Assembly: GCA_033764335.1 (NCBI GenBank)
Contig: JANRJC010000066.1
Location: 1 to 64,000, forward strand
DNA: 64,000 nucleotides
Source: JAGQVA01 sp033764335
GTDB taxonomy: Bacteria > Bacteroidota > Bacteroidia > J057
Direction: 5' to 3'
Under the pieces are notes generated by a model that was not told where the DNA came from, did not search any database, and saw only the letters and a list, made by a program, of their open reading frames with translations. Position numbers and translations under genes: made by a program. Positions within the stretch are counted from its first letter, which is position 1. Every line of letters starts with the position of its first letter. Below are positions 27,401-35,176 of this stretch, piece after piece.

Positions 27401-29979
27401 GGGGAAACCTTGACAAAACCGCTGGAGGTATTGCTGAGTCCTGCGGCAGGAGCCCAGGTATAACTTTGCGCACCGGTGGCGTTTAGCCCGGTTTCTCCGC
27501 CCTGACAAATAGTAACCACCGGAGGGGTGATCGTAAGCGGGCGTGTCTGCCTTACCCTTATGGCAAGCGAAGCCGTTGCACTACAGGAGACATCACCGGT
27601 TCCGGTGATGGTATATACCACATCGTTTTTAGGTTTAAGGGTCACTGAGTATCCGGAGGGGGAAGGAGCATCGCCTTTGAGATCCCACTCAAATTTTTCT
27701 AACCCGGAAGCTGTAAGGGTAATTTCTTCTCCGAGGCAAATGTCTGTTTTCGTTGAAAGAAGTTTAAGCTCGGGGCGAGGTTTTACGACCACAAAACCGG
27801 TACGGTTGACGGTATGGCTGCCGCCGCGACCCGTAACGGTAAGCATGACATCATAAATTCCCGGTGCAGGAAAGGTCACGGTCGGGTTAGGGGTAGTGTC
27901 ACTTGCCGGATTTGCACCGGGAAAGGACCATATCCATGCCGAGGGTTCGTTTAAGGATTTGTCCGTGAATGTTAGGGTTCCACCTGCACATACGGTTGAT
28001 GCAGTTGCCGAGAAATCTGCCACAGGTGCCGGAAACGGTTTGGAACTAATTTTCAGGTTATCCAAAAACAAATCATTCCCGTGTCCGGAAAAACCCACAA
28101 TTGCGATTTGCACAAAAGATTGTCCGTCAAACTCACTTAGGTCAATGATTTCGGTGCGCCACTCTTCGGCCAAAGGCGTAAACGAGCGGGTTTGCGGGGC
28201 GCTGGTCATTAGATTTTTGCCACCTTTGTAATAGATGTTTCGGAAAACAGCATCACAACCCGTTGAAATAAAAATACCGAGGGTATCGCTATATTTTTCA
28301 TCAAACATGGCATAAGCGATATCAAAACTAATCTGGGTATGGGTGCCTTTAGAAAAATCCATAACAGGCGTCAGCAACCAATCCGCACTGCCTTTAAGAT
28401 TATTTTCATAATTATTCAGCCATATAGAGCCATTGCTTTTCCCCCGCCCCCCTACTTTTTCAGACAAGGCCCACGTTTCATCATTATTGGGATTGTGAGT
28501 AAGAAAACCTTCGGGCAATGTTTTTTGTCCTCCGTCAAATGTAGCCTCTAAAGGGAGCGGTTTGCCCGTTTCATAGACCTGCACAAACTCATCCAGCAAC
28601 AAGGTGCGATTCCCGCCCGTGTTGGCGACACGAAGACTTACCGGATAGATGCCAGCCTGGCGATACACCACTTTTTGAGTGTTTTTATCGGAAATTGAAG
28701 GTTTTCCGCCAGGAAAAGACCATTCAAATGATTCGGGATCATTGAGAGAAGTACTGGTGAAATTTATGGTCAGAGGTCCGCAACCGGCGCGAATGTCGGC
28801 GACGAAAGCAGGTTCCGGGGGTGTTTTGGCGATGATACATGCCGTAGAGTTTATGAGATTTTTGCGACGGGGACTATTTTCCAATACCGCACGCATTCGC
28901 AGCCGTTGATCTGCGGTAAAAAGATTCATGCAGGCATCGTCGGTATAGTCCATGTAGTTTTGGATCATGGCATTGGCTCCGGAACAGCCCACAACTCCGG
29001 GTGGGCAGGCAAAAGTCGCCTGACCGGTTTCGGGAGTATCTTTGCAGAAATCATCCGTACCACAGGGACCATCGCCCCATACATGCCTCAATCCCAGCCA
29101 GTGCCCGATTTCATGAGTAGCCGTACGCCCTTTGTCAAAAGGAGCAACTACCGTTCCGGTTGTGCCAAAAGTATTATAGCTAATGACTACCCCATCAGCA
29201 TCGGCGCGACCGGTAGCGCCGGGAAGTCCCGTCAAACCCGACGACACCGGAAACTGAGCATAACCCAGGATTCCGCCGGCGATATTACATACCCAGATAT
29301 TGAGGTAACGATCGGTATTCCAGATCGTGGCGGGTTTGATGATTTCATTGATATGCCTTTCCGAAAACGGACTGCCGCTCATAGATATGCGGTTAATACC
29401 GGTAGTGGGTTTTCCGGAGGGATCAACCGTCGCGAGACAAAACTCGATTCCCGTATCGGTTGCTACCTTCTTAAATTCCTTGGCGGTACGATCCTGGTCG
29501 GGGTTTGTGCGGCGGTAATCCTGGTTTAGAACTTCTATTTGGGAAAATATTTGTTCATCGCTGATATTTTCCGTGGGGTTGGAATAGATAACATGGATGA
29601 CAACCGGAAGCGTAAGGATTTCATCTGCGGCAATTTTGCGGCTCAGAGAGCGGGTAGCCTGGTTGTATTTAATGGTTTCATCCAGCCAAACCTCAAAAGA
29701 GTCTTTACTTTCCGACTCATCGGCATGTTGAATCTGAATATCCGCTTCCATTTCAGGAGCAATACACATTCTTTCTTTGGGAAGGAAACTACGGAAGCGC
29801 GGGTTCTGCCGGGAAAAATCCTCCTCGGTAGTTTTCAAAAGAGTACTTGCAGCCGGATTTCTCAGGTTGAGAATATACGAAGGATTCCCCCCATGAGCCT
29901 CCGGTGGAAGCGGTGTTTGTGCGGAGAGACTAAGATAAAAAAATACAAAAATGAGGGTAACAACCGATGATCTCAACAT
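24448..29979 (-). CDS. Giant secreted M43 (cytophagalysin) metalloprotease with PKD/Ig arrays and T9SS signal
   Basis: A 1,843-residue secreted zinc protease. Order: signal peptide (to about residue 20), a pro-region, an M43 catalytic domain with the metzincin motif HEIGHWLGLRH (His289, Glu290, His293, His299) and the trailing MQNYMDYTDDACMNLF Met-turn; a PKD domain (about 395-475); a choice-of-anchor/MAM-like jelly-roll (about 480-655); a second PKD domain; then eleven Cys-containing Ig-like repeats of about 75-80 residues with the pattern C-G...YxWSPxxGL...TTTYTVxxxxxxGC, broken once by a PKD domain after the fifth; a final PKD domain; and a C-terminal T9SS sorting domain ending in a FTRSIDYKP strand. 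It would be exported by T9SS and anchored or released to digest proteins. Confidence 0.9.
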   Translation of the reverse strand: MLRSSVVTLIFVFFYLSLSAQTPLPPEAHGGNPSYILNLRNPAASTLLKTTEEDFSRQNPRFRSFLPKERMCIAPEMEADIQIQHADESESKDSFEVWLDETIKYNQATRSLSRKIAADEILTLPVVIHVIYSNPTENISDEQIFSQIEVLNQDYRRTNPDQDRTAKEFKKVATDTGIEFCLATVDPSGKPTTGINRISMSGSPFSERHINEIIKPATIWNTDRYLNIWVCNIAGGILGYAQFPVSSGLTGLPGATGRADADGVVISYNTFGTTGTVVAPFDKGRTATHEIGHWLGLRHVWGDGPCGTDDFCKDTPETGQATFACPPGVVGCSGANAMIQNYMDYTDDACMNLFTADQRLRMRAVLENSPRRKNLINSTACIIAKTPPEPAFVADIRAGCGPLTINFTSTSLNDPESFEWSFPGGKPSISDKNTQKVVYRQAGIYPVSLRVANTGGNRTLLLDEFVQVYETGKPLPLEATFDGGQKTLPEGFLTHNPNNDETWALSEKVGGRGKSNGSIWLNNYENNLKGSADWLLTPVMDFSKGTHTQISFDIAYAMFDEKYSDTLGIFISTGCDAVFRNIYYKGGKNLMTSAPQTRSFTPLAEEWRTEIIDLSEFDGQSFVQIAIVGFSGHGNDLFLDNLKISSKPFPAPVADFSATASTVCAGGTLTFTDKSLNEPSAWIWSFPGANPASDTTPNPTVTFPAPGIYDVMLTVTGRGGSHTVNRTGFVVVKPRPELKLLSTKTDICLGEEITLTASGLEKFEWDLKGDAPSPSGYSVTLKPKNDVVYTITGTGDVSCSATASLAIRVRQTRPLTITPPVVTICQGGETGLNATGAQSYTWAPAAGLSNTSSGFVKVSPRQTTTYQVIGLSDNGCELKSEVIVTVEETPRDFVISASRPLICPGEKTLLTASGAAGYEWSPTTGLNTTVGAEVMANPSETTTYTVTATTQNGCSFQKKITVQVAPRPDVRVAAGISEVCQGQSVRLSASGAEAFLWSPKAYLDRLSGPSVEAKPEVNATFSVVGSNAYGCLDTAKIDIDVFQAPPLVIDASRKVICRGSNVNLTARGSEYYTWESAPGLGSVSQNQAVVSPSTTQTYRVTGVDQNGCLSRGEITVQVADGFRPVADFSVDNSFSCAGQEMQFRSTSEGAVDFFWEFPKGSPATSSDPNPRVKFMEEGIQDVVLTVRGCNGQTDRKTALGEIVITSPFELSLNVTGDVTVCRDEPFRLEALGASGYSWSPAIGLDKTEGRVVFARPEQTTTYTVTASDAQGCQASKSVTLFVSGRGNQLKVSPFAPVICSGESVTLSATGATSYEWSPREGLKTSSVSSVVASPTKTTTYKVVATDLDGCVFTDTVRVEVRQRKSLVIEPPAPVICAGSSVKLRAGGSGVYNWSPSEGLSSAMGYEIEAFPGQTTTYVVEGIDEQGCSSNGTVTVTVERVESLTVSAQDENICKGQATLLTAGGSSSYTWSPATGLDKTTGPIISAAPKETTTYTVTGGSAKCPQSLSVSIVVIEPQPLKITPETAQICEGGSARLEVSGGKTYIWNGDEGLSSVAGSAVSVTPAKTTSYSVMSVDSMGCETSGAVTVMVKTGDFLSATTSAARVCAGEEITLSAEGGDTYEWLPAPGILARPTARTYARPDTAVLYTVVGKDVLGCPDTASIKIEVSRIQADFDLSTHEIDLAESTGLVRFTDKTEGSVAWIWDFGIGSTSRQQNPNHIYAEAGTYIVTLRVSDGVCEDIVQKEIRVKNSSSLEDITDLGEINISPKPVNGKVDLVMNSPRKMYLRMRLLNDAGFQLLSGALRIKAGEYRQQLDLTGFDTGIYHLQLTDGVETFTRSIDYKP

Positions 29980-30029
29980 TACGCTAGGAGATTGAAAGTT
30001 AGATGTATATCAGGCAAAAGTCTGAAATA

Positions 30030-30941
30030 TCAGATATATGTTTCGAGCAATGTAAGCATTTTTTCGTGGCGAAGATGCCCTGTTTCCCGGTATCTTTTTA
30101 ATGCCAGATCCACCGGGTGTTGGCCTTCTTCGTCTTTCATTAGCGGGTCGGCCTCATAGTCAAGTAAAAGTTTAGCCATATTCAGCCGGTCACAGGAAAC
30201 CGCATAATGGAGCGGAGTACGGCTCTGATAAATACCTCCGGCGCGAATATTGACATTCGCGCCGTTGTCCAGCAGAAATTTGAGCAGGCGCACGTGGTTG
30301 TTATAAACCGACCAGTGTAAAGCACTTAAACCGCCCCCTTCCGGTGTCAGATTGATGTCCTGCCCCTGATCCAAAAGTTCTTTCACGATATCCACTTCAC
30401 CATAATAACTCGCCAGGTGAATGGCCGAGCGGCCCCGGACATCACCGCCGGTGAGTTTGGCGTCAATTTTTACTCCTTTTTTAATCAGACGGATACTCAT
30501 ATCCTTCAGCCCTTGTTCGCAGGCTACCAGCAACGGGGTCCACCCGTGATTACATTCGACATAGTTGAGATTGGCGCCCTGATTGATCAACCATTCCGCC
30601 ATATCGGTATAACTCTCATTAATCGCCAGCATAAGCGGAGTCCAGGTACGCATTTCGGAGGTAGAATCAATCTCTGCACCAAACCGTATCAATTCCTCCG
30701 CTACTTTTTTATGGCCAAAAATACAAGCCACGTGCATAGGCGTGTTTCCATACCCGTCGAGATTTTCTACCGATGCACCAAAAGAGAGAAGATGTCGCAC
30801 AATATTCAGATCGCCTTCATGCACAGCTTCATGAAGCAGAGTACTCCCTGTCTCATTTCGGAGATTGGGATTACCACCCGTTTCCAGATAACATCTGAGA
30901 AACTTTAAGTCGTGATTTAAAACTGCTTCAAATACCGGCAT
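30030..30941 (-). CDS. Ankyrin-repeat protein
   Basis: A 303-residue protein from ATG 30941 made of about eight ankyrin repeats (TLLHEAVHEGDLNIVRHLL, TPMHVACIFGHKKVAEELI, TPLLVACEQGLKDMSIRLI, and so on), a protein-binding fold. The frame stays open upstream to 31043, which would add a Cys/Leu-rich stretch (LCCTSYLWLLLLLRVIINK); this might be a membrane anchor, but the ankyrin array starts directly after Met at 30941, so the shorter form is preferred. No catalytic domain is visible. Stand-alone gene; partner unknown. Confidence 0.85.
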   Translation of the reverse strand: MPVFEAVLNHDLKFLRCYLETGGNPNLRNETGSTLLHEAVHEGDLNIVRHLLSFGASVENLDGYGNTPMHVACIFGHKKVAEELIRFGAEIDSTSEMRTWTPLMLAINESYTDMAEWLINQGANLNYVECNHGWTPLLVACEQGLKDMSIRLIKKGVKIDAKLTGGDVRGRSAIHLASYYGEVDIVKELLDQGQDINLTPEGGGLSALHWSVYNNHVRLLKFLLDNGANVNIRAGGIYQSRTPLHYAVSCDRLNMAKLLLDYEADPLMKDEEGQHPVDLALKRYRETGHLRHEKMLTLLETYI

Positions 30942-31282
30942 TTCCAGCAAATAAATTTTGTTGATAATCACACGGAGTAATAATAACAGCCACAGATAGC
31001 TTGTGCAACACAGGCACATTTTTTTTTGCAGGAAAAATAACATTCCGGGCTAAAATGTCGAATTTTCTGCATGACCGGGACCACGTAAGAGCAGAATTAA
31101 TTTCAATTTATGAAAATTGAGAAAAAAATCAAGCCCCCATTAAAGAAAGCTATGCCCCTTAAAGAGAATTTTTGGAGGAGCCGAAAAAAAATTACGGAGG
31201 AATCTGCAAGTAAGACTTGTCTTTTGGATTCCTATTTGTATATTTGCCAACCGATTGAAAAAGCAATAGGAAACTAAGTTAT
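30942..31282. other. Intergenic region upstream of rpsT
   Basis: If the ankyrin gene starts at 30941, this 341-bp stretch separates it from rpsT. Its left part (to 31043) is an open extension of the ankyrin frame; the right part is AT-rich and holds the rpsT promoter. No RNA gene was recognised. Confidence 0.5.
31217..31246 (+). promoter_or_regulatory. Bacteroidota-type promoter for rpsT
   Basis: TTG at 31217-31219, a 19-bp spacer and TATATTTG at 31239-31246, 36 bp before the rpsT ATG. Confidence 0.5.
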
Positions 31283-31537
31283 ATGGCTCATCACAAATCA
31301 GCAAAAAAGAGGATACGGCAAAACGCAAAACGCAGATTGAGAAATCGTTATAAAAAAACGACCATGCGTACTGTAGTAAAACGCCTCAGAGCAACCACCG
31401 ATAAAACCCAAGCGCAGGAAATGCTCCCGAAAGTTATTAGCACCATTGATAAGGTTGCTAAAACGAATATTATTCATAAAAATACGGCTGCAAACATGAA
31501 GAGCAAGCTCACACGCCATGTGAATGCCCTCGCCTAA
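31283..31537 (+). CDS. rpsT: 30S ribosomal protein S20
   Basis: An 84-residue, strongly basic protein (MAHHKSAKKRIRQNAKRRLR...) with the typical S20 opening and the conserved IHKNTAANMKSKLTRHVN C-terminal helix. It binds 16S rRNA early in 30S assembly. Length is normal. It is monocistronic, with its own promoter and a hairpin after it. Confidence 0.97.
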   Translation: MAHHKSAKKRIRQNAKRRLRNRYKKTTMRTVVKRLRATTDKTQAQEMLPKVISTIDKVAKTNIIHKNTAANMKSKLTRHVNALA

Positions 31538-31575
31538 GCAGTTGATCATATAAAATAACCAGAATAGATTGTGAT

Positions 31576-31602
31576 AAATCCCGCCTCCGGCGGGATTTGT
31601 TA
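31576..31602 (+). terminator. Hairpin after rpsT
   Basis: Stem AAATCCCGCC (31576-31585) / GGCGGGATTT (31589-31598) with a 3-nt loop, followed by a broken T tract (TTTGTTATTTT). A likely intrinsic terminator, 38 bp after the rpsT stop. Confidence 0.7.
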
Positions 31603-31661
31603 TTTTACCTTTGGCCGTTTTTTTCCATTGAAACACTTCGCATCCATCCGAAATTGCCCGC

Positions 31662-32354
31662 ATGGAACACTATACACACACAACCATCAAAGATTGGGCA
31701 GTGGAAGACCGGCCCAGAGAAAAACTCCTGCAACGAGGAATTGAAGCCCTGACGGATGCCGAACTTATCGCCATCCTGCTCGCCTCGGGTACACGGGAAC
31801 GCTCGGCCATTGACCTTGCCCGCGAAATGATCGAAACCGTGGGCGGGTTGCCGCAAATTGCACAGGCGGACGTAGCCGAACTGACGCAACTGAAAGGAAT
31901 CGGAAAGGCTAAGGCCATTACGGTAATCGCCGCATTTGAGTTGGGACGCCGAAAGTTGCTCAAAATCTCCGAAACACCCCGGCTCACCCATTCCGAGTCG
32001 GTCGCCAAATACCTCTCCCCTCGGCTTGCCGACCTCAAACAGGAGGTTTTTTATGTACTTTTTCTCAATCGAAACAATGAGATCATCGCCGAAAAACAAA
32101 TCTTTCGGGGCGGGGTTTCGGCAACCATTATTGATCCGAGGATTGTGTTTCGGGAAGCGATTCACCATCTGGCCAGTGCCATCATCCTTTCCCACAACCA
32201 TCCTTCCGGCAATCTTACACCCAGCCAGGCAGATATAGAGATTACCCGCAAACTCATAAGCGGCGGGAAAGTCTTCGATATTCAGGTACTTGATCACATT
32301 ATTGTATCCGCCAGAGGTTATTATTCCTTTGCCGATCAAGGATTATTATCCTAA
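31662..32354 (+). CDS. radC: RadC-family JAB-domain protein
   Basis: A 230-residue UPF0758/RadC protein. The N-terminal part has a helix-hairpin-helix-like region (LPQIAQADVAELTQLKGIGKAKA), and the C-terminal JAB/MPN metal site is intact (ILSHNHPSGNLTPSQADIE, near residue 180). The family was named for a supposed DNA-repair role in E. coli that later proved doubtful; its activity is unsettled. It lies between rpsT and the CHAT-TPR gene, with separate signals at the upstream side. Confidence 0.92.
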   Translation: MEHYTHTTIKDWAVEDRPREKLLQRGIEALTDAELIAILLASGTRERSAIDLAREMIETVGGLPQIAQADVAELTQLKGIGKAKAITVIAAFELGRRKLLKISETPRLTHSESVAKYLSPRLADLKQEVFYVLFLNRNNEIIAEKQIFRGGVSATIIDPRIVFREAIHHLASAIILSHNHPSGNLTPSQADIEITRKLISGGKVFDIQVLDHIIVSARGYYSFADQGLLS

Positions 32355-32482
32355 AAATACATTTTCGGCACGGTTTTTTATAGAAGTAAAGAAGCAGGAT
32401 CAGCGGAAAAACGTAAATAATCGTTAGTTTTACAGCGAAATGGAAACTTTTTCGTCCTTAGTGCGCTGAGGATCATCGGTTT

Positions 32483-34321
32483 ATGAAAACGGATCTTCCA
32501 AAACCCGTCATACTTCTTGCTTCGGCAAATAGCTACCGAGATGGTAGAAAAGCCCGGCTGCTTGCGCAAGAGCGCAAGATGATTACCGATATTTTTGCAC
32601 AAGAAAGTGCACAGACGATCTATGAAGTAGTTTCAGAAGAGCCGGAAAAAGGAAATTTCATTTTTGATATTTTCCGCCAGTACACATACAACCCTCATGT
32701 AAATATTCTACATATTGCCGGTTTTTCTTCGGGAGAATACCTGCACTTTGAAGGCGGTTTCGGTGAAGAAGCCCTTGACCCCAAAAATTTTACCCAACTT
32801 ATCTCCCGATTGCCCGGGCTTTCCCTCGTTTTCCTCAATGGCTGTGCTACACCGATGCTGTTGGAATCCCTTCTCCTGAAAGACATTCCCGCAGTCATGG
32901 TAACGCAGGTGGACACAAACCGTCGGAATGCCCAGGACATCGCCCATGCTTTTTACACGGGCATTGCCCGTGGATTAAGTGTGAGACAGGCTACGGATCG
33001 TGTCCGCGATAGTTATGCACATAAATTTTCTTATAAGGAAGTAGAATATGACTTGGAGCAGGATCAATTGGTCTGGGAGGGTAAAGAAACTGATCAAGAG
33101 CGGAAACAACTGACCTGGGGGCTTTATGTACTAAAAGAAAATGAGGCAAATCTGGACTGGAAGCTTCCCGTTTTACTTCCGGCTATTCCCCCCAATGAAA
33201 AAGAAGAAAAAAAGCGCACCCGAAGAATCCGTCGGATAGGTTCGGTAATGCTGGCTTCTGCCTTATTAATTGTACTTACTTTTTTGTTGCAGATTCCGGA
33301 GCAGGTACAAAATCTATTTCACAAACCCCAAGATTGCCTATTTGAAACCTCCGGCACTTACAATATTCTCCAGCTACCTTTTTATGAAGACGGAAACTGC
33401 GAGGATACCAATACTTATTATACCGAGGCGATCTGGCGACGGATTGAGCGATTGGAGGAAGACGGCAATAACTTCAGTACACAACGGATTAGCTTTGAGG
33501 AATGCCCGCCGGGGATCGAAAAAGTGGAGAGTATCATTCGAAGTTGCAATGCCAATCTGGTATTATGGGGAGATTATCGCCTTACGGCAAATGAAGCCGT
33601 ATCTTTCAATTTTCACTACCTCTATACCGGAAAACCCAATATGATCAACCAGGGGCAACTCCAGATGGATATGCCACTATTTTTATTTGACCCCGAAAGC
33701 GATTTTATCGTCTCGGCTGTCGAAGATATGATTTATTGGGCGAGAGGCAGTGAGAACTACGAAAAAGAAGAATGGCAGACCGCTGCACGTTTTTTTGAGT
33801 TGATGCGTGTCCGGGACGACGCAGCTTATAAAGTAGTGGACTTGCGCCTGGCCGAATGTTATGAAAAACTGGAAGATTTCCAGATGGCACGAGAACATTA
33901 CAACCACCTACTTTCTATTGACCCGGAAAATTATGTAGCCTACAATGAAAGAGGCAATCTCTCTTTCCGGTTAAAAGATTATGAAAATGCCCTGAATGAC
34001 TACAACGACGCTATTCGGATCAATCAGGAATATGCAGATGCCTACTTTAACCGAGGGCTTTTATATCTGAATATCGGAGAGTATATCAAAGCGGTGGAGA
34101 ATGTCGAAGCCGGAATGAAACTTCAGCCGGAGGCTGCAAAACCCTATGGCGTCCTCGCCGCCATCTATGCAGTACAGGAGCAGGATACGCTCGTTTATAG
34201 CAATATGGAGCTTGCGTTAAAAAAAGGAGCCGAAGTAGCCAGTATTATGGACTTCACCGCAGCCTTCAATTCTTATCGAGACAAACCCGAGTTTAAAAAG
34301 ATTGTCGAACGTTATCAATAA
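32483..34321 (+). CDS. CHAT caspase-like protease with transmembrane helix and TPRs
   Basis: A 612-residue protein with three parts. Residues ~1-200 look like a CHAT (caspase HetF-associated with TPRs) domain: the strand ILHIAGF provides the presumed catalytic His77 and VFLNGCAT the presumed Cys121, in the usual spacing. A basic patch (KKRTRRIRRIG) precedes a single transmembrane helix (about residues 251-272), which places the CHAT part in the cytoplasm and the rest outside the inner membrane. The periplasmic part has a region of unknown fold (about 285-425) and then four or so TPRs (AYNERGNLSFRLKDYENALN, ADAYFNRGLLYLNIGEYIKA). CHAT proteins act in bacterial stress, suicide or defence circuits; the substrate here is unknown. 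No partner gene is adjacent. Confidence 0.75.
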   Translation: MKTDLPKPVILLASANSYRDGRKARLLAQERKMITDIFAQESAQTIYEVVSEEPEKGNFIFDIFRQYTYNPHVNILHIAGFSSGEYLHFEGGFGEEALDPKNFTQLISRLPGLSLVFLNGCATPMLLESLLLKDIPAVMVTQVDTNRRNAQDIAHAFYTGIARGLSVRQATDRVRDSYAHKFSYKEVEYDLEQDQLVWEGKETDQERKQLTWGLYVLKENEANLDWKLPVLLPAIPPNEKEEKKRTRRIRRIGSVMLASALLIVLTFLLQIPEQVQNLFHKPQDCLFETSGTYNILQLPFYEDGNCEDTNTYYTEAIWRRIERLEEDGNNFSTQRISFEECPPGIEKVESIIRSCNANLVLWGDYRLTANEAVSFNFHYLYTGKPNMINQGQLQMDMPLFLFDPESDFIVSAVEDMIYWARGSENYEKEEWQTAARFFELMRVRDDAAYKVVDLRLAECYEKLEDFQMAREHYNHLLSIDPENYVAYNERGNLSFRLKDYENALNDYNDAIRINQEYADAYFNRGLLYLNIGEYIKAVENVEAGMKLQPEAAKPYGVLAAIYAVQEQDTLVYSNMELALKKGAEVASIMDFTAAFNSYRDKPEFKKIVERYQ

Positions 34322-34333
34322 TGTGATCGAATC

Positions 34334-34364
34334 TTTGGCCTTATCAGTTTTATTACTAAATTTG
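34334..34364 (+). promoter_or_regulatory. Promoter of the rpmH-rnpA operon
   Basis: TTTG at 34334-34337, a 19-bp spacer and TAAATTTG at 34357-34364: an exact match to the phylum consensus, 22 bp before the rpmH ATG. The best promoter seen in the window. Confidence 0.65.
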
Positions 34365-34385
34365 CACTCCTGAAAATCGAGAAAT

Positions 34386-34547
34386 ATGAAGCGGACCTAT
34401 CAACCCAGCAACAGAAAGCGTAGAAACAAACATGGATTCCGGGAAAGAATGGCTACTGCCGGCGGCAGAAAAGTTCTGGCTACCCGCAGAGCCAAAGGGC
34501 GTCATAAGCTTACTGTAAGCGACGAAGGCAGACATAAAGGCAAATAA
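34386..34547 (+). CDS. rpmH: 50S ribosomal protein L34
   Basis: A 53-residue basic protein starting MKRTYQPSNRKRRNKHGFRE and containing the conserved RMATAGGRKVLATRRAKGR segment, with a short C-terminal extension (KLTVSDEGRHKGK) usual in Bacteroidota. The stop is one base before the GTG of rnpA, the classic rpmH-rnpA coupling. The gene is too short for most ORF cut-offs but unmistakable. Confidence 0.97.
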   Translation: MKRTYQPSNRKRRNKHGFRERMATAGGRKVLATRRAKGRHKLTVSDEGRHKGK

Positions 34548-34548
34548 C

Positions 34549-34968
34549 GTGTCGCATCGGGATTCGTTGGAAAACCGGCGATTCTTCCTTCGCAAAAAAG
34601 AACGACTGCGCAGCAAACTCGCATTCGAATATTTGTTTGAGCACGGCTCCCGATTTTCGGTTGGCGTGCTCAGATTTTTTTATGCTTTTGATGCCCCCCC
34701 CCGCCTCTCCCCGGTACCCTTATCGGTTGCCGTAACCGCTCCTAAACGAAGTTTTAAACATGCAGTGGATCGAAATCTCCTCAAAAGACGTATGCGGGAA
34801 GCCTTTCGGCTGAATAAACATATTATTCTGCCACTTCTTATTCAAAAAGAAAAAAATCTTATCATCCTGGTTAAATACAATCCCTCCCGTATTACCCCCT
34901 ATGAAGGAATCCACCAAGCAATGGTTTCGGCTCTCCGCCGAATCGAAAAAGAGTTAAATAAATCATAA
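34549..34968 (+). CDS. rnpA: Ribonuclease P protein component
   Basis: A 139-residue protein that assists the RNase P RNA in removing tRNA 5' leaders. It starts with GTG one base after the rpmH stop. The RNR signature (RNLLKRRMREAFRLNK, near residue 78) and the basic amphipathic N-terminal region (RFFLRKKERLRSKLAFEYLF) are present. The usual downstream partners (yidD, yidC) do not follow; a CtpA-type protease does. Confidence 0.95.
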   Translation: MSHRDSLENRRFFLRKKERLRSKLAFEYLFEHGSRFSVGVLRFFYAFDAPPRLSPVPLSVAVTAPKRSFKHAVDRNLLKRRMREAFRLNKHIILPLLIQKEKNLIILVKYNPSRITPYEGIHQAMVSALRRIEKELNKS

Positions 34969-35176
34969 AACGTTTTCCCTCTCTTCCAAAATTCAGAGTA
35001 ATTTCTTACCTTATAGCTGGATTTAGGAGTAAGGGCATTTATCTCGCAAAACTTTTTTTTACAATTGAGGTATGAATATTACAGGGTTAATATTCGCGGG
35101 GGTTTTTTGAACTTTCTCCAATACATATTGCCTAAATTGATTTAATTTAGCTTAAACAACCAAGTAAAGTAGTAGT

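Noticed and set aside
24505..29970. Many medium-length plus-strand frames opposite the M43 protease gene
   Set aside because: All are shadows of the repetitive 1,843-codon gene on the other strand.
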